Assembly (NCBI RefSeq): GCF_900111245.1
Contig: NZ_FOGO01000009.1
Location: 124,001 to 188,000, forward strand
DNA: 64,000 bases
Origin: Streptomyces qinglanensis
Lineage (GTDB): Bacteria; Actinomycetota; Actinomycetes; Streptomycetales; Streptomycetaceae
Direction of reading: 5' to 3'
The notes under the pieces: model-generated
Databases searched by the model: none
Told to the model about the DNA's origin: nothing
The model's input: only the letters and a program-made list of their open reading frames with translations
Made by a program: the position numbers and the translations under genes
In this document: in pieces, positions 16,760 to 24,152 of the stretch
Layout: each line of letters opens with the position of its first letter
Numbering within the stretch: position 1 is the first letter of the stretch

Positions 16760-17529
16760 CCGGCGCTCACCTCGCCCGCCCGGGCCGACGGCACCACCGC
16801 GCTCAGGCTGCGCCGCTGCTCGGTGCGAGCGGCGGGCGAGCGGTGCTGGAGCGCCTTGCGCAGGTGGGAGCGGCCGCGGTGGATTCGGCTGCGGACGGTG
16901 CCGAGCTTGACCCCGAGCGTCGCGGCGATCTCCTCGTAGGAGAGCCCCTCGATGTCGCAGAGCACCACGGCGGCGCGGAACTCGGGAGCGAGGGTGTCCA
17001 GGGCCTGCTGGACGTCCGCGTCGAAGTGGGTGTCGTTGAAGTGCTGCTGCGGGGTGGGCTCGCGGCTGGGCAGCCGCTCGGCGGCGTCGTCGGCGAGCGC
17101 GTCGAAGCGGATGCGCTGCTTGCGCCGGACCATGTCCAGGAAGAGGTTCGTGGTGATCCGGTGCAGCCAGCCCTCGAAGGTGCCGGGCGTGTAGGTCGAC
17201 AGCGACCGGAAGACCCGGACGAAGACCTCCTGGGTGAGGTCCTCGGCGTCGTGCTGGTTACCGGTCAGCCGGTAGGCGAGGCGGTAGACCCGGGCACTGT
17301 GGTTGCTGACGATCTCCTCCCAGGAAGGAGGGGTCCACGCCTGCGCGTCCGCATCGGTCGCGAAAGTCGCCGTGGTCGCGGAATCGGCGGTGCGGGACTG
17401 GTCAGCGGTGTCGGTCACGGATTTCGGCTGTCCCGTCGACCTGCGGAATCTGGAGAAGACGCCGCGGTCCCGGCTTGCAGCCGCACCTCCCCTGTCGGCT
17501 CTGGTGGTGTCCACTGGAGCCCCTACCAT
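16756..17529 (-). CDS. ECF sigma factor, mycobacterial SigE-like
   Basis: 257 residues: sigma-70 region 2 at about 70-135 (LAYRLTGNQHDAEDLTQEVFVRVFRSL..GTFEGWLHRITTNLFLDMVRRKQR) and region 4 at about 165-220 (LDTLAPEFRAAVVLCDIEGLSYEEIAATLGVKLGTVRSRIHRGR). The first 65 residues are a disordered extension. ATG 17529 is chosen because GGGAGA lies 8-13 nt upstream; the longer frame reading to 18045 runs through the divergent gene. Not the same gene as the sigE of S. coelicolor, so I give no symbol. An exact SigE-type promoter lies upstream. Expected role: envelope-stress response controlling itself, the anti-sigma factor and possibly htrA-tatB. Confidence 0.93.
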   Translation of the reverse strand: MVGAPVDTTRADRGGAAASRDRGVFSRFRRSTGQPKSVTDTADQSRTADSATTATFATDADAQAWTPPSWEEIVSNHSARVYRLAYRLTGNQHDAEDLTQEVFVRVFRSLSTYTPGTFEGWLHRITTNLFLDMVRRKQRIRFDALADDAAERLPSREPTPQQHFNDTHFDADVQQALDTLAPEFRAAVVLCDIEGLSYEEIAATLGVKLGTVRSRIHRGRSHLRKALQHRSPAARTEQRRSLSAVVPSARAGEVSAG

Positions 17530-17606
17530 AGCCACATCTCCCGTTAGCTCCGGATAAGAAACTTTGCCCGGCTTTGCCGACCGCTCCTCGGCGGTCCCTG
17601 CTTCCT

Positions 17607-17634
17607 CAACGCCCGGTCCCATCAGCAGGTTCCC
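17607..17634 (-). promoter_or_regulatory. SigE-type ECF promoter of the sigma/anti-sigma operon
   Basis: On the minus strand GGGAACC (17634-17628), 16 nt, then CGTTG (17611-17607). This equals the consensus known for mycobacterial SigE (GGRAC-Y, 15-16 nt, SGTTR). The predicted start site, about 17600, leaves a 70-nt leader to the sigma ATG. Confidence 0.75.
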
Positions 17635-17645
17635 GGGGCAACGGA

Positions 17646-17651
17646 TACAGT
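17646..17651 (+). promoter_or_regulatory. -10 box for the divergent O-methyltransferase
   Basis: TACAGT matches TANNNT and ends 5 nt before TTG 17657, allowing a leaderless TTG start. It overlaps the region upstream of the divergent ECF promoter, so the two could interfere. Confidence 0.4.
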
Positions 17652-17656
17652 CACGA

Positions 17657-18352
17657 TTGCGTGGAGGACGGGGACAGGAGAGGGCCATTACCGGCAACCG
17701 GCAGACGAGCTGGGAGTTCGCCGACGCGTACGGCGCCGAGCTCGTCGAGAACGCCGAGAGCGAAGCACTGCGCTGGGCCCGCGACCGGGCCCAGGAAGCT
17801 GGGCTGCGCACGGTCTCCCCCGCCACCGGAGCGGCACTGCGGCTGCTGGCGGCGGCCGCCGAGGCCAAGGCGGTCGCGGAGATCGGTACCGGCACCGGCG
17901 TCTCCGGACTGCACCTGCTGCACGGGATGCGGTCCGACGGGGTCCTCACGACGGTCGACACCGAACCGGAGCGGCAGCAGTTCGCCCGCGAAGCGTTCCG
18001 CGCCGCCGGGTTCGTCGGCAGCGGGGGCAACAGGGTGCGGTTCATCCCCGGCCGGGCCCTGGACGTGCTGCCGCGACTGGCGGACGGCGGATACGACCTC
18101 GTCTTCTGCGACGGCGACCGGACGGAGTGCCTGGACTACCTCGCCGAATCCTTGCGGCTGCTGCGGGACGGCGGACTGATCTGCTTCGCCGGGGTCTTCG
18201 CCGACGGGCGGACGGGCGAGGCCGCCGACCAGTCCCAGGAAGTACTGCGGCTGCGCGAGCTGTTGCGCACCGTCCGCGAGAGCACCCTGCTGGTGCCCTC
18301 GCTGCTGCCGGTCGGCGACGGGCTGCTGTGCGCGGTCAAGCGCGGGGAGTGA
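17657..18352 (+). CDS. class I SAM-dependent O-methyltransferase
   Basis: 231 residues from TTG 17657. The SAM-binding glycine loop VAEIGTGTGVSGLHLL is at about 75-90, the acidic strand end TTVDTEP follows, and LVFCDGDRTECLDYL matches the metal-binding region of the O-methyltransferase-3 family. Acceptor unknown. The start is uncertain: TTG 17657 has no ribosome site but a TACAGT box just before it; alternatively AGGAGAGG (17676-17683) stands right before an ATT codon at 17687, which begins the conserved ITGNRQTSWEFADAY segment. The far-upstream TTG 17564 is unlikely. Divergent from the sigma operon as in M. tuberculosis Rv1220c/sigE. Confidence 0.85.
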   Translation: MRGGRGQERAITGNRQTSWEFADAYGAELVENAESEALRWARDRAQEAGLRTVSPATGAALRLLAAAAEAKAVAEIGTGTGVSGLHLLHGMRSDGVLTTVDTEPERQQFAREAFRAAGFVGSGGNRVRFIPGRALDVLPRLADGGYDLVFCDGDRTECLDYLAESLRLLRDGGLICFAGVFADGRTGEAADQSQEVLRLRELLRTVRESTLLVPSLLPVGDGLLCAVKRGE

Positions 18353-18504
18353 CGGGCCGATTGCGTTCCGCTTCCATCCCCCGGGTCCACCCCCGTGTCC
18401 ACCCTGCCGCCGGGCCTTCCGGGGCGTCCGGCCGCTTCCGGAGGCCCTCCCTCCGCTCCTGGAATCGGCCGGTCCGTACCACCGGCGCGGCTGCGCCCGG
18501 GACG

Positions 18505-18546
18505 GCTGCACCTGTGTCCGGAACCGCTGCACCTGTGCCCGGAACG
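18505..18546. repeat. 21-bp direct repeat, two copies
   Basis: GCTGCACCTGTGTCCGGAACC is followed at once by a copy with two changes. It lies between two convergent genes; no function is evident. Confidence 0.7.
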
Positions 18547-18552
18547 ACGAAA

Positions 18553-18591
18553 CCGCCCCGGTACCCACGCGTGGCGTGCGTGCCGGGGCGG
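18553..18591. terminator. hairpin between convergent genes
   Basis: CCGCCCCGG (18553-18561) pairs with CCGGGGCGG (18583-18591), with a 21-nt loop that can form further pairs. It lies 16 nt from the DUF3117 stop and may serve both genes. Confidence 0.6.
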
Positions 18592-18606
18592 CGATCCGCG
18601 GAGCGC

Positions 18607-18774
18607 TCAGCCGCAGACCTTCTTCAGCTCCTCGCCGAGCGCTGTCGCCTCATCCGGTGTCAGCTCGACGACGAGTCGCCCACCGCCTTCGAGCGGAACG
18701 CGCATGACGATGCCCCGCCCCTCTTTGGTCACCTCGAGCGGGCCGTCACCCGTCCGCGGCTTCATGGCCGCCAT
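18607..18774 (-). CDS. DUF3117 small conserved protein
   Basis: 55 residues, starting MAAMKPRTGDGPLEVTKEGR and ending with LGEELKKVCG. This is the tiny DUF3117 family, conserved in length across Actinobacteria, function unknown. It is too short for many gene finders. GGAAGGGGAA lies upstream of ATG 18774, supporting translation. The single Cys is penultimate. A likely promoter lies about 90 nt upstream with a palindrome over its -35. It is flanked by a hairpin at its 3' end. Confidence 0.93.
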   Translation of the reverse strand: MAAMKPRTGDGPLEVTKEGRGIVMRVPLEGGGRLVVELTPDEATALGEELKKVCG

Positions 18775-18865
18775 GCTCGTTCCCCTTCCTGAAACCAGCC
18801 GATCGCGCCGGGGGTCCCGTAAGCGGGCACAGTTTCACCGGCATCGAACACATTGCTTCTTCGCC

Positions 18866-18902
18866 ATTATCCCGCATGGCAGGACCCGATGACCAACATC
18901 GG
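18866..18902 (-). promoter_or_regulatory. promoter with palindromic site upstream of DUF3117
   Basis: Minus strand: GATAAT (18871-18866) is a good -10; TTGGTC (18896-18891) at 19 nt is a possible -35. CCGATG-ACCAA-CATCGG (18886-18902), perfect 6-bp arms, covers the -35, so a repressor could act here. The rest of the gap 18775-19084 shows no further gene. Confidence 0.5.
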
Positions 18903-19084
18903 TCGACATCTCTTCTTCCTCGACCACACACAAACCCACCCAATGCGGCGGCCGCCCCGCGGCACTGCCCGGAATTCCCCTCCGTCACCGGCGTCCCTCG
19001 GTTTGACGCAGGTCACATCCGCGGGGGCGGTGGAGCGTGCGCGGTGCCCTGTCAGCGCCCGATGATCCGCGTCATGCTGAGTGC

Positions 19085-19873
19085 ATGTCCGACACCGTGC
19101 GCTACGAAGTGACCGAGGGGCTCGCGAAGGTCGTGCTCGACCGCCCCGACGCGATGAACGCCCTCGACAACGAGACCAAGGCCGCCCTGCGCGACACCCT
19201 GCAGCGGGCAGCCGCCGACGACGGGGTTCGCGCGGTGCTGCTCACCGGCAGCGGCCGCGCCTTCTGTGTGGGCCAAGACCTCAAGGAGCACACCGGCTCC
19301 CTCGAACAGAGCGGCGGAAGCGCCCTGAACACCGTCGAGGAGCACTACAACCCGATCACGCTGGCCCTCGCCGGGATGCCGAAGCCGGTGGTGGCGGGCG
19401 TCAACGGGGTGGCCGCCGGGGCCGGCGCGGGCTTCGCCCTCGCCTGCGACTACCGGATCCTGGCGGACACCGCGGCGTTCAACACCTCCTTCGCGGGGGT
19501 GGCGCTGACCGCGGACTCCGGCGTCTCCTGGACGCTGCCGCGCCTGGTGGGCCCGGGCCGGGCCGCTGACCTGCTGCTCTTCCCGCGCAGCGTCAAGGCC
19601 GACGAGGCGCTGGAGCTGGGCCTGGCCAACCGGGTGGTGCCCGCCGCCGAGCTCGCCGCGGAGGCAGAGGCCGTCGCCCGGCAGCTCGCCCAGGGGCCCA
19701 CCGCCGCCTACGCCGCGCTCAAGGAGTCCCTGGCCTACGGCGCCTCCCACTCCCTGGCCGAGACGCTCGCCAAGGAGTCCGAACTCCAGCTACGACTGGG
19801 CGGCTCCGCCGACCACCGGATCGCCGTGCAGGCGTTCGTGCACAAACAGCAGCCCCGCTTCACCGGGCGCTGA
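19085..19873 (+). CDS. enoyl-CoA hydratase/isomerase family protein
   Basis: 262 residues of the crotonase fold. It shows the CoA-binding and oxyanion features: GRAFCVGQDLKEH near residue 58, GVNGVAAGAGAGFALACDYRI near 103-123 and SFAGVALTADSGVSWTLPRLVG near 135-155. Asp/Gly positions differ among hydratases, isomerases and thioesterases, so the exact reaction (beta-oxidation or phenylacetate-type ring degradation, PaaG/PaaB class) is inferred. ATG 19085 begins the conserved region. There is no good ribosome site; an imperfect CATGCT box lies 6 nt upstream. It converges with tag. Confidence 0.88.
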   Translation: MSDTVRYEVTEGLAKVVLDRPDAMNALDNETKAALRDTLQRAAADDGVRAVLLTGSGRAFCVGQDLKEHTGSLEQSGGSALNTVEEHYNPITLALAGMPKPVVAGVNGVAAGAGAGFALACDYRILADTAAFNTSFAGVALTADSGVSWTLPRLVGPGRAADLLLFPRSVKADEALELGLANRVVPAAELAAEAEAVARQLAQGPTAAYAALKESLAYGASHSLAETLAKESELQLRLGGSADHRIAVQAFVHKQQPRFTGR

Positions 19874-19931
19874 CGGCGGCCCTGCGGCTGCCGTCAGCCG
19901 GCTGCCGCACCCGGCGCGCGCTGCGCGGGCG

Positions 19932-20564
19932 TCAGCCGGCGGCGGAGCCGCGGCACCAGCAGTCCGCCAGGTGGTCGTCGACCAGTCCGCACGCCTGCAT
20001 CAGCGCGTAGACGGTGGTGGGGCCCACGAAGCGGAAGCCGCGCCGCTTGAGCTCCTTGGCCAGGGCCGTGGACTCGGGGGTGCTGCCGGGCACCTCCGCC
20101 GTCGTGCGGGGCGCGGGCCTGGCGGCCGGGTCGGGGGCGTAGGACCACACCAGCCGGTCCAGCTCACCCGGCTCCCAGCCGGCCGCGACCCGCGCGTTGC
20201 CGAGGGCCGCGCCGATCTTGGCCCGGTTGCGCACGATGCCGCTGTCGGCGAGCAGCCGCCGCTCGTCGTCCTCGGTGAACCGCGCGACGGCGGCGATACG
20301 GAAGCCCGCGAACGCGGCGCGGAACGCCTCACGCTTGCGCAGGATCGTCAGCCACGAGAGGCCGGACTGGAAGCCCTCCAGGCACAGCCGCTCGTAGAGC
20401 GCGTCGTCGCCGTGCACCGGACGGCCCCACTCGGTGTCGTGGTAGGCGGCGTAATCCTCCGCGGTCGTGCCCCAGGGGCAGCGGGCGCGGCCGTCGGGGC
20501 CGGGCACCGCGGCGCCGGCCGGGGGTTCGGGAGCGGCGGCAGCGGCGTCGGGTCCGGCGGTCAT
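19932..20564 (-). CDS. tag: DNA-3-methyladenine glycosylase I
   Basis: 210 residues, excises 3-methyladenine from alkylated DNA. The Tag family pattern is clear: RCPWGTT..YHDTEWGRPVHGDDALYERLCLEGFQSGLSW near residues 28-68, including the Cys zinc ligand, Tyr/Trp of the base pocket and the conserved Glu, and a C-terminal zinc-ligand part LVDDHLADCWCR. The N-terminal 25 residues are a Pro/Ala tail. ATG 20564 lies behind GGAGGAGGGG and overlaps the stop of the DivIVA-like gene by 4 nt, so both are co-transcribed and coupled. The same pairing is recalled in M. tuberculosis (Rv1209-tagA). Confidence 0.94.
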   Translation of the reverse strand: MTAGPDAAAAAPEPPAGAAVPGPDGRARCPWGTTAEDYAAYHDTEWGRPVHGDDALYERLCLEGFQSGLSWLTILRKREAFRAAFAGFRIAAVARFTEDDERRLLADSGIVRNRAKIGAALGNARVAAGWEPGELDRLVWSYAPDPAARPAPRTTAEVPGSTPESTALAKELKRRGFRFVGPTTVYALMQACGLVDDHLADCWCRGSAAG

Positions 20565-21034
20565 CGCCCCTCCTCCTCCGGGTACGCGCGGGACCCGCTC
20601 GGGGGACCCTCCTGCTCTCCCTCTCCCCGCACCTCCGGGCCAGGGGCCTGCGCCGCGTCGGGCACCCGGCCCGGCTCCGGGCGCCCCTCCTCGGCGCGGC
20701 CCATCGCGACGGCCTGGGCACCGGCCAGCGCCGACTCCAGTTCGGCGATCCGCGCGTCGCGCTCCGCCAGCTCGGCCCCGAGCCGGTCCAGGACGTCGTC
20801 GACCTGCTCCATCCGGTACCCGCGCACTCCGACGGCCAGCCGCAGCCCCGCCACGTCCCCGTGGGTGACCGGGCGCTCGGCCGGCAGCGGTTCGTCCAGC
20901 AGGTCGGCCGGCGCGTCGGCGAGCCCGCCCACCGCGCCGCGGGCCTCCTCGCCGGGCCGGGCGCCGCTGCCGACAACGGCGAGCGTGACCGCGGCGACGA
21001 CCACGACCAGCGAGAGCAGCAGGAACACGAACAC
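20561..21034 (-). CDS. DivIVA-domain membrane protein
   Basis: 157 residues. One N-terminal membrane helix (FVFLLLSLVVVVAAVTLAVVG), then a short DivIVA/cell-wall-synthesis-protein-like motif (VRGYRMEQVDDVLDRLGAELAERDARIAELE), which is a coiled coil, and a Gly/Pro/Glu-rich tail. DivIVA-type coils place proteins at curved poles; in Streptomyces polar growth is directed by DivIVA. I chose GTG 21034 because GGGGAG lies 8-13 nt upstream and the helix starts there; the longer frame lacks support. Overlaps tag by 4 nt, and is divergent from folP2. Confidence 0.85.
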   Translation of the reverse strand: MFVFLLLSLVVVVAAVTLAVVGSGARPGEEARGAVGGLADAPADLLDEPLPAERPVTHGDVAGLRLAVGVRGYRMEQVDDVLDRLGAELAERDARIAELESALAGAQAVAMGRAEEGRPEPGRVPDAAQAPGPEVRGEGEQEGPPSGSRAYPEEEGR

Positions 21035-21183
21035 GGATGGACTCCCCGAGTGGTTGCCGGTTGCGGGCAGACCCTGATCGTGCCATGGCCCGGTGACAGC
21101 TATGGTCGGCGGCGGAGACCGGTGCACGGGCCACGCGGGTGCGGGCAGCAGGCGGGGCACCGTCGAGAGGAAGAGGATGGCTG

Positions 21184-22065
21184 ATGCTGCGCCTGGGCAC
21201 GCGCGAGTTCGGTGAACACGAGCCGGTGATCATGGCGATCGTGAACCGGACGCCGGATTCCTTCTACGACCGCGGCGCCACCTTCCGGGACGAGCCCGCG
21301 CTCGACCGGGTCGAGCAGGCGGTCGCCGAGGGCGCCGCCGTCATCGACATAGGAGGGGTGAAGGCCGGGCCCGGGGACGAGGTCACGGCCGAGGAGGAGG
21401 CCCGGCGCACGGTGGGCTTCGTCGCGGAGGTGCGGCGGCGCTGGCCGGACGTGGTGATCAGCGTCGACACCTGGCGGCACGAGGTGGGCGAGGCCGTGTG
21501 CGAGGCCGGGGCCGATCTGCTCAACGACGCCTGGGGCGGGGTCGATCCCCGGCTGGCCGAGGTGGCGGCGCGGTACGGCGCGGGCCTGGTGTGCACCCAC
21601 GCGGGCGGTGCCCGCCCGCGGACCCGCCCGCACCGGATCGCCTACGAGCCCGGCCCCGAGGGCGGCAGCGGTGTCGTGGACGACATCCTGCGGGTGACGC
21701 TCGGGCTGGCCGAGCGCGCTGCGGAGCTGGGGGTGCGCCGGGACGGGATCCTCATCGACCCGGGGCACGACTTCGGCAAGTCCACCCGGCACTCGCTGGA
21801 GGCGACCCGGGAGCTGGGCCGGATGACCGGGACCGGCTGGCCGGTGCTGGTCTCGCTGTCCAACAAGGACTTCGTGGGCGAGACCCTGGACCGCCCCGTC
21901 AAGGAGCGGCTGACCGGCACCCTGGCCACCACCGCCGTCTCCGCCTGGCTGGGCGCCCGGGTCTACCGGGTGCACGAGGTGGCCGAGACCAAGCAGGTCC
22001 TCGACATGGTGTCCGCGATCGCGGGCCACCGTCCGCCCGCGGTGGCCCGCCGGGGGCTGGCCTAG
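21184..22065 (+). CDS. folP: dihydropteroate synthase paralogue (FolP2 type)
   Basis: 293 residues with the DHPS TIM barrel: AIVNRTPDSFYDRGATF near residue 18, VIDIGGVKAGPGDEV near 52-67, SVDTWRHEVG near 97-107 and LIDPGHDFGKSTRHS near 190-205. The first loop reads IVNRTPDSFYDRG instead of the LNVTPDSFSDGG of active FolP1, and the position beside LOG and the DivIVA-like/tag pair matches mycobacterial folP2 (Rv1207), a paralogue that, as I recall, lacks DHPS activity and sulfonamide sensitivity. So a folate role is doubtful. ATG 21184 follows GAGAGGAAGAGG. It ends in a CTAG shared with the convergent LOG gene. Confidence 0.85.
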   Translation: MLRLGTREFGEHEPVIMAIVNRTPDSFYDRGATFRDEPALDRVEQAVAEGAAVIDIGGVKAGPGDEVTAEEEARRTVGFVAEVRRRWPDVVISVDTWRHEVGEAVCEAGADLLNDAWGGVDPRLAEVAARYGAGLVCTHAGGARPRTRPHRIAYEPGPEGGSGVVDDILRVTLGLAERAAELGVRRDGILIDPGHDFGKSTRHSLEATRELGRMTGTGWPVLVSLSNKDFVGETLDRPVKERLTGTLATTAVSAWLGARVYRVHEVAETKQVLDMVSAIAGHRPPAVARRGLA

Positions 22066-22850
22066 CGGCGTTCGGGCGCCCCGGGGCGCTGGGCGGCCGG
22101 GACCTGGCCGCCGACCTCCTTGGTGACCAGCGCGACCGCCTCGTCGATGTCGTCGGTGACGTGGAAGAGCTCCAGGTCCCGCTCGGACGCCTTGCCGCCG
22201 CTGACGACGGAGTGGCGCAGCCAGTCGGCGAGCCCCTGCCAGTACTCCGTGCCGAAGAGCACGATCGGGAAGCGGGTGACCTTCCCGGTCTGCACCAGGG
22301 TCAGCGCCTCGAACAGTTCGTCCAGCGTGCCCAGCCCGCCGGGCAGCACGACGAACCCGCTCGCGTACTTCACGAACATCGTCTTGCGGACGAAGAAGTA
22401 GCGGAAGTTCACGCCGATGTCGACGTACTTGTTCATGCCCTGTTCGAAGGGGAGCTCGATACCGAGCCCGACCGAGGTGCCGTTCGCCTCCAGCGCGCCC
22501 TTGTTGGCCGCCTCCATCGCCCCGGGGCCGCCGCCGGTGATGACGGCGAACCCGGCCTCGGCCAGGGCCCGGCCGATCCGCACGCCCTGGTCGTACTCGG
22601 GCGCCTCCGCCGGGGTGCGTGCGGAGCCGAAGACGCTGATGGCGGGGCCCAGCTCGGCCAGCGCGCCGAAGCCCTCGACGAACTCGGACTGGATGCGCAT
22701 CACCCGCCAGGGGTCCTGGTGGATGAAGTCGGAGGGACCCGCGGTGTCCAGCAGGCGCTGGTCGGTGGTCCCCGACTGCACCTGGTCGCGGCGGCGCACG
22801 ACAGGTCCCAACCGCTGTTCCTTGGGCCCTCCGCCGGTCTCGTCGGTCAT
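22062..22850 (-). CDS. LOG family (TIGR00730) nucleotide 5'-monophosphate phosphoribohydrolase
   Basis: 262 residues with the Rossmann fold and the two LOG signatures GGGPGAMEAANKGA and PGGLGTLDELFE. These enzymes cut the N-glycosidic bond of nucleoside monophosphates; members make free cytokinin from its riboside phosphate. M. tuberculosis Rv1205 is such an enzyme. The N-terminal 45 residues are an extra acidic and basic tail. ATG 22850 has AAGGAG upstream. The stop shares CTAG with folP2. The partner that would make a cytokinin precursor is not in this window. Confidence 0.9.
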   Translation of the reverse strand: MTDETGGGPKEQRLGPVVRRRDQVQSGTTDQRLLDTAGPSDFIHQDPWRVMRIQSEFVEGFGALAELGPAISVFGSARTPAEAPEYDQGVRIGRALAEAGFAVITGGGPGAMEAANKGALEANGTSVGLGIELPFEQGMNKYVDIGVNFRYFFVRKTMFVKYASGFVVLPGGLGTLDELFEALTLVQTGKVTRFPIVLFGTEYWQGLADWLRHSVVSGGKASERDLELFHVTDDIDEAVALVTKEVGGQVPAAQRPGAPERR

Positions 22851-22986
22851 CTGCGGCACTCCTTCCGCCTGCGATCTTTCCGCTTCAGGGTATGCGGACC
22901 CCGGCGGGTGCCGTCGGGAATCGGGGCGGCCGGCAGCCGTCGATCGGCTTACCGGCAGGTGGCCCGGGGGCACCTGCGGACCCGGC

Positions 22987-24066
22987 TCAGGCCGTCAGCC
23001 AGCGCCGCAGCCGCTCCTCGCAGCGGGTGACGAGCGCGGTCTCGACCCGCTCGTCCCGCTTGTGGGCGAGGTTGGGATCCCCGGGACCGTAGTTGACGGC
23101 GGGCACCCCCAGCGCGCTGAACCGGGAGACGTCCGTCCAGCCGTACTTGGGCCGCGGCTCGCCGCCGACCGCGGCGAGGAAGGCGCGGGCCGCCGGGTGC
23201 GCGAGGCCGGGCAGCGCTCCGGGGGAGCTGTCGTCCACCTCGAACTCCTCGACCCCGCATCCGGCGAACACCTCGCGCACGTGGTCCAGCGCGTCCTGTT
23301 CGCCGCGGTCGGGCGCATAGCGGAAGTTGACCGTGACGGTGCACAGGTCCGGGATGACGTTGCCCGCGACGCCGCCCTCGACGCCGACCGCGTTCAGGCC
23401 CTCCCGGTACTCGAGCCCGTCGATCACCGGCCACCGCGGCTGGTATCCGGCCAGCCGCTCCAGCACCGGCCCGGCCGCGTGGATCGCGTTGGCACCCATC
23501 CAGCCGCGCGCCGAGTGCGCCCGCGTGCCGCGCAGGTGCAGCCGCACCCGCAGGGTGCCCTGGCAGCCGCCCTCGACCTGGCCCTCGGAGGGTTCGAGCA
23601 GCACGGCGAAGTCGCCGGCCAGCCACTCGGGGCGGGCCTCGGCGACCTTGCCGAGGCCGTTGAGGTGGGCGGCGACCTCCTCGTTGTCGTAGAAGACGAA
23701 CGTCAGATCGCGGTTGGGTTCGGGGACCGTGGCGGCGATCCGCAGTTGCACGGCGACCCCCGCCTTCATGTCGCTGGTTCCGCAACCCCACAGCAGTCCG
23801 TCCTCGTCGAGCCGGGAGGGCAGGTTCCCGGCGATCGGCACGGTGTCGAGATGGCCCGCGAGGACGATCCGCTCGGCCCGGCCCAGACGGGTGCGGGCCA
23901 CCACGTTGTTGCCGTACCGGTCGACGTCCAGGTGGGGCAGCGCGCGCAGCGCCTCCTCGACGGCGTCGGCGAGCGCCGCCTCGTCCCCGCTCTCGGAGGG
24001 GAGGTCCACCAGTTGCGCGGTGAGCCGGGCGGCGTCCTGCTGCAGGTCGAGTGCGCTGTGAGGCAT
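22987..24066 (-). CDS. dapE: succinyl-diaminopimelate desuccinylase
   Basis: 359 residues of the M20/ArgE-DapE zinc peptidase family: LAGHLDTVP (metal His and Asp), SDMKAGVA, an EE pair in FYDNEEVAAH and GTRAHSARGWMGANAIH of the dimer lid domain, GRPRPKYGWTD later. It releases succinate from N-succinyl-LL-DAP in the lysine and peptidoglycan pathway; dapC lies 2.3 kb away. I chose ATG 24066 because TAGGCT (24078-24073, minus strand) ends 6 nt before it and there is no ribosome site, that is a leaderless start; the GTG at 24072 would overlap that spacing. Confidence 0.93.
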   Translation of the reverse strand: MPHSALDLQQDAARLTAQLVDLPSESGDEAALADAVEEALRALPHLDVDRYGNNVVARTRLGRAERIVLAGHLDTVPIAGNLPSRLDEDGLLWGCGTSDMKAGVAVQLRIAATVPEPNRDLTFVFYDNEEVAAHLNGLGKVAEARPEWLAGDFAVLLEPSEGQVEGGCQGTLRVRLHLRGTRAHSARGWMGANAIHAAGPVLERLAGYQPRWPVIDGLEYREGLNAVGVEGGVAGNVIPDLCTVTVNFRYAPDRGEQDALDHVREVFAGCGVEEFEVDDSSPGALPGLAHPAARAFLAAVGGEPRPKYGWTDVSRFSALGVPAVNYGPGDPNLAHKRDERVETALVTRCEERLRRWLTA

Positions 24067-24072
24067 GGCCAC

Positions 24073-24078
24073 AGCCTA
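24073..24078 (-). promoter_or_regulatory. -10 box of the leaderless dapE promoter
   Basis: TAGGCT on the minus strand, 6 nt before ATG 24066; matches TANNNT. Confidence 0.5.
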
Positions 24079-24139
24079 CGGCGGGCGGCCCGCGCGGTCC
24101 GGCGCGCCCCGGGGCTCGGGCGCTGTCGCACCCAGCGGC

Positions 24140-24145
24140 TACCTT
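24140..24145 (+). promoter_or_regulatory. -10 box of a leaderless promoter
   Basis: TACCTT, 7 nt before GTG 24153, with no ribosome site between. It decides the start of the transglycosylase-like gene. Confidence 0.5.
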
Positions 24146-24152
24146 GGTGCGC

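Noticed and set aside
16756..18045. A longer sigma factor starting upstream
   Set aside because: The extension runs through the divergent O-methyltransferase and its promoter region; ATG 17529 has a good ribosome site.
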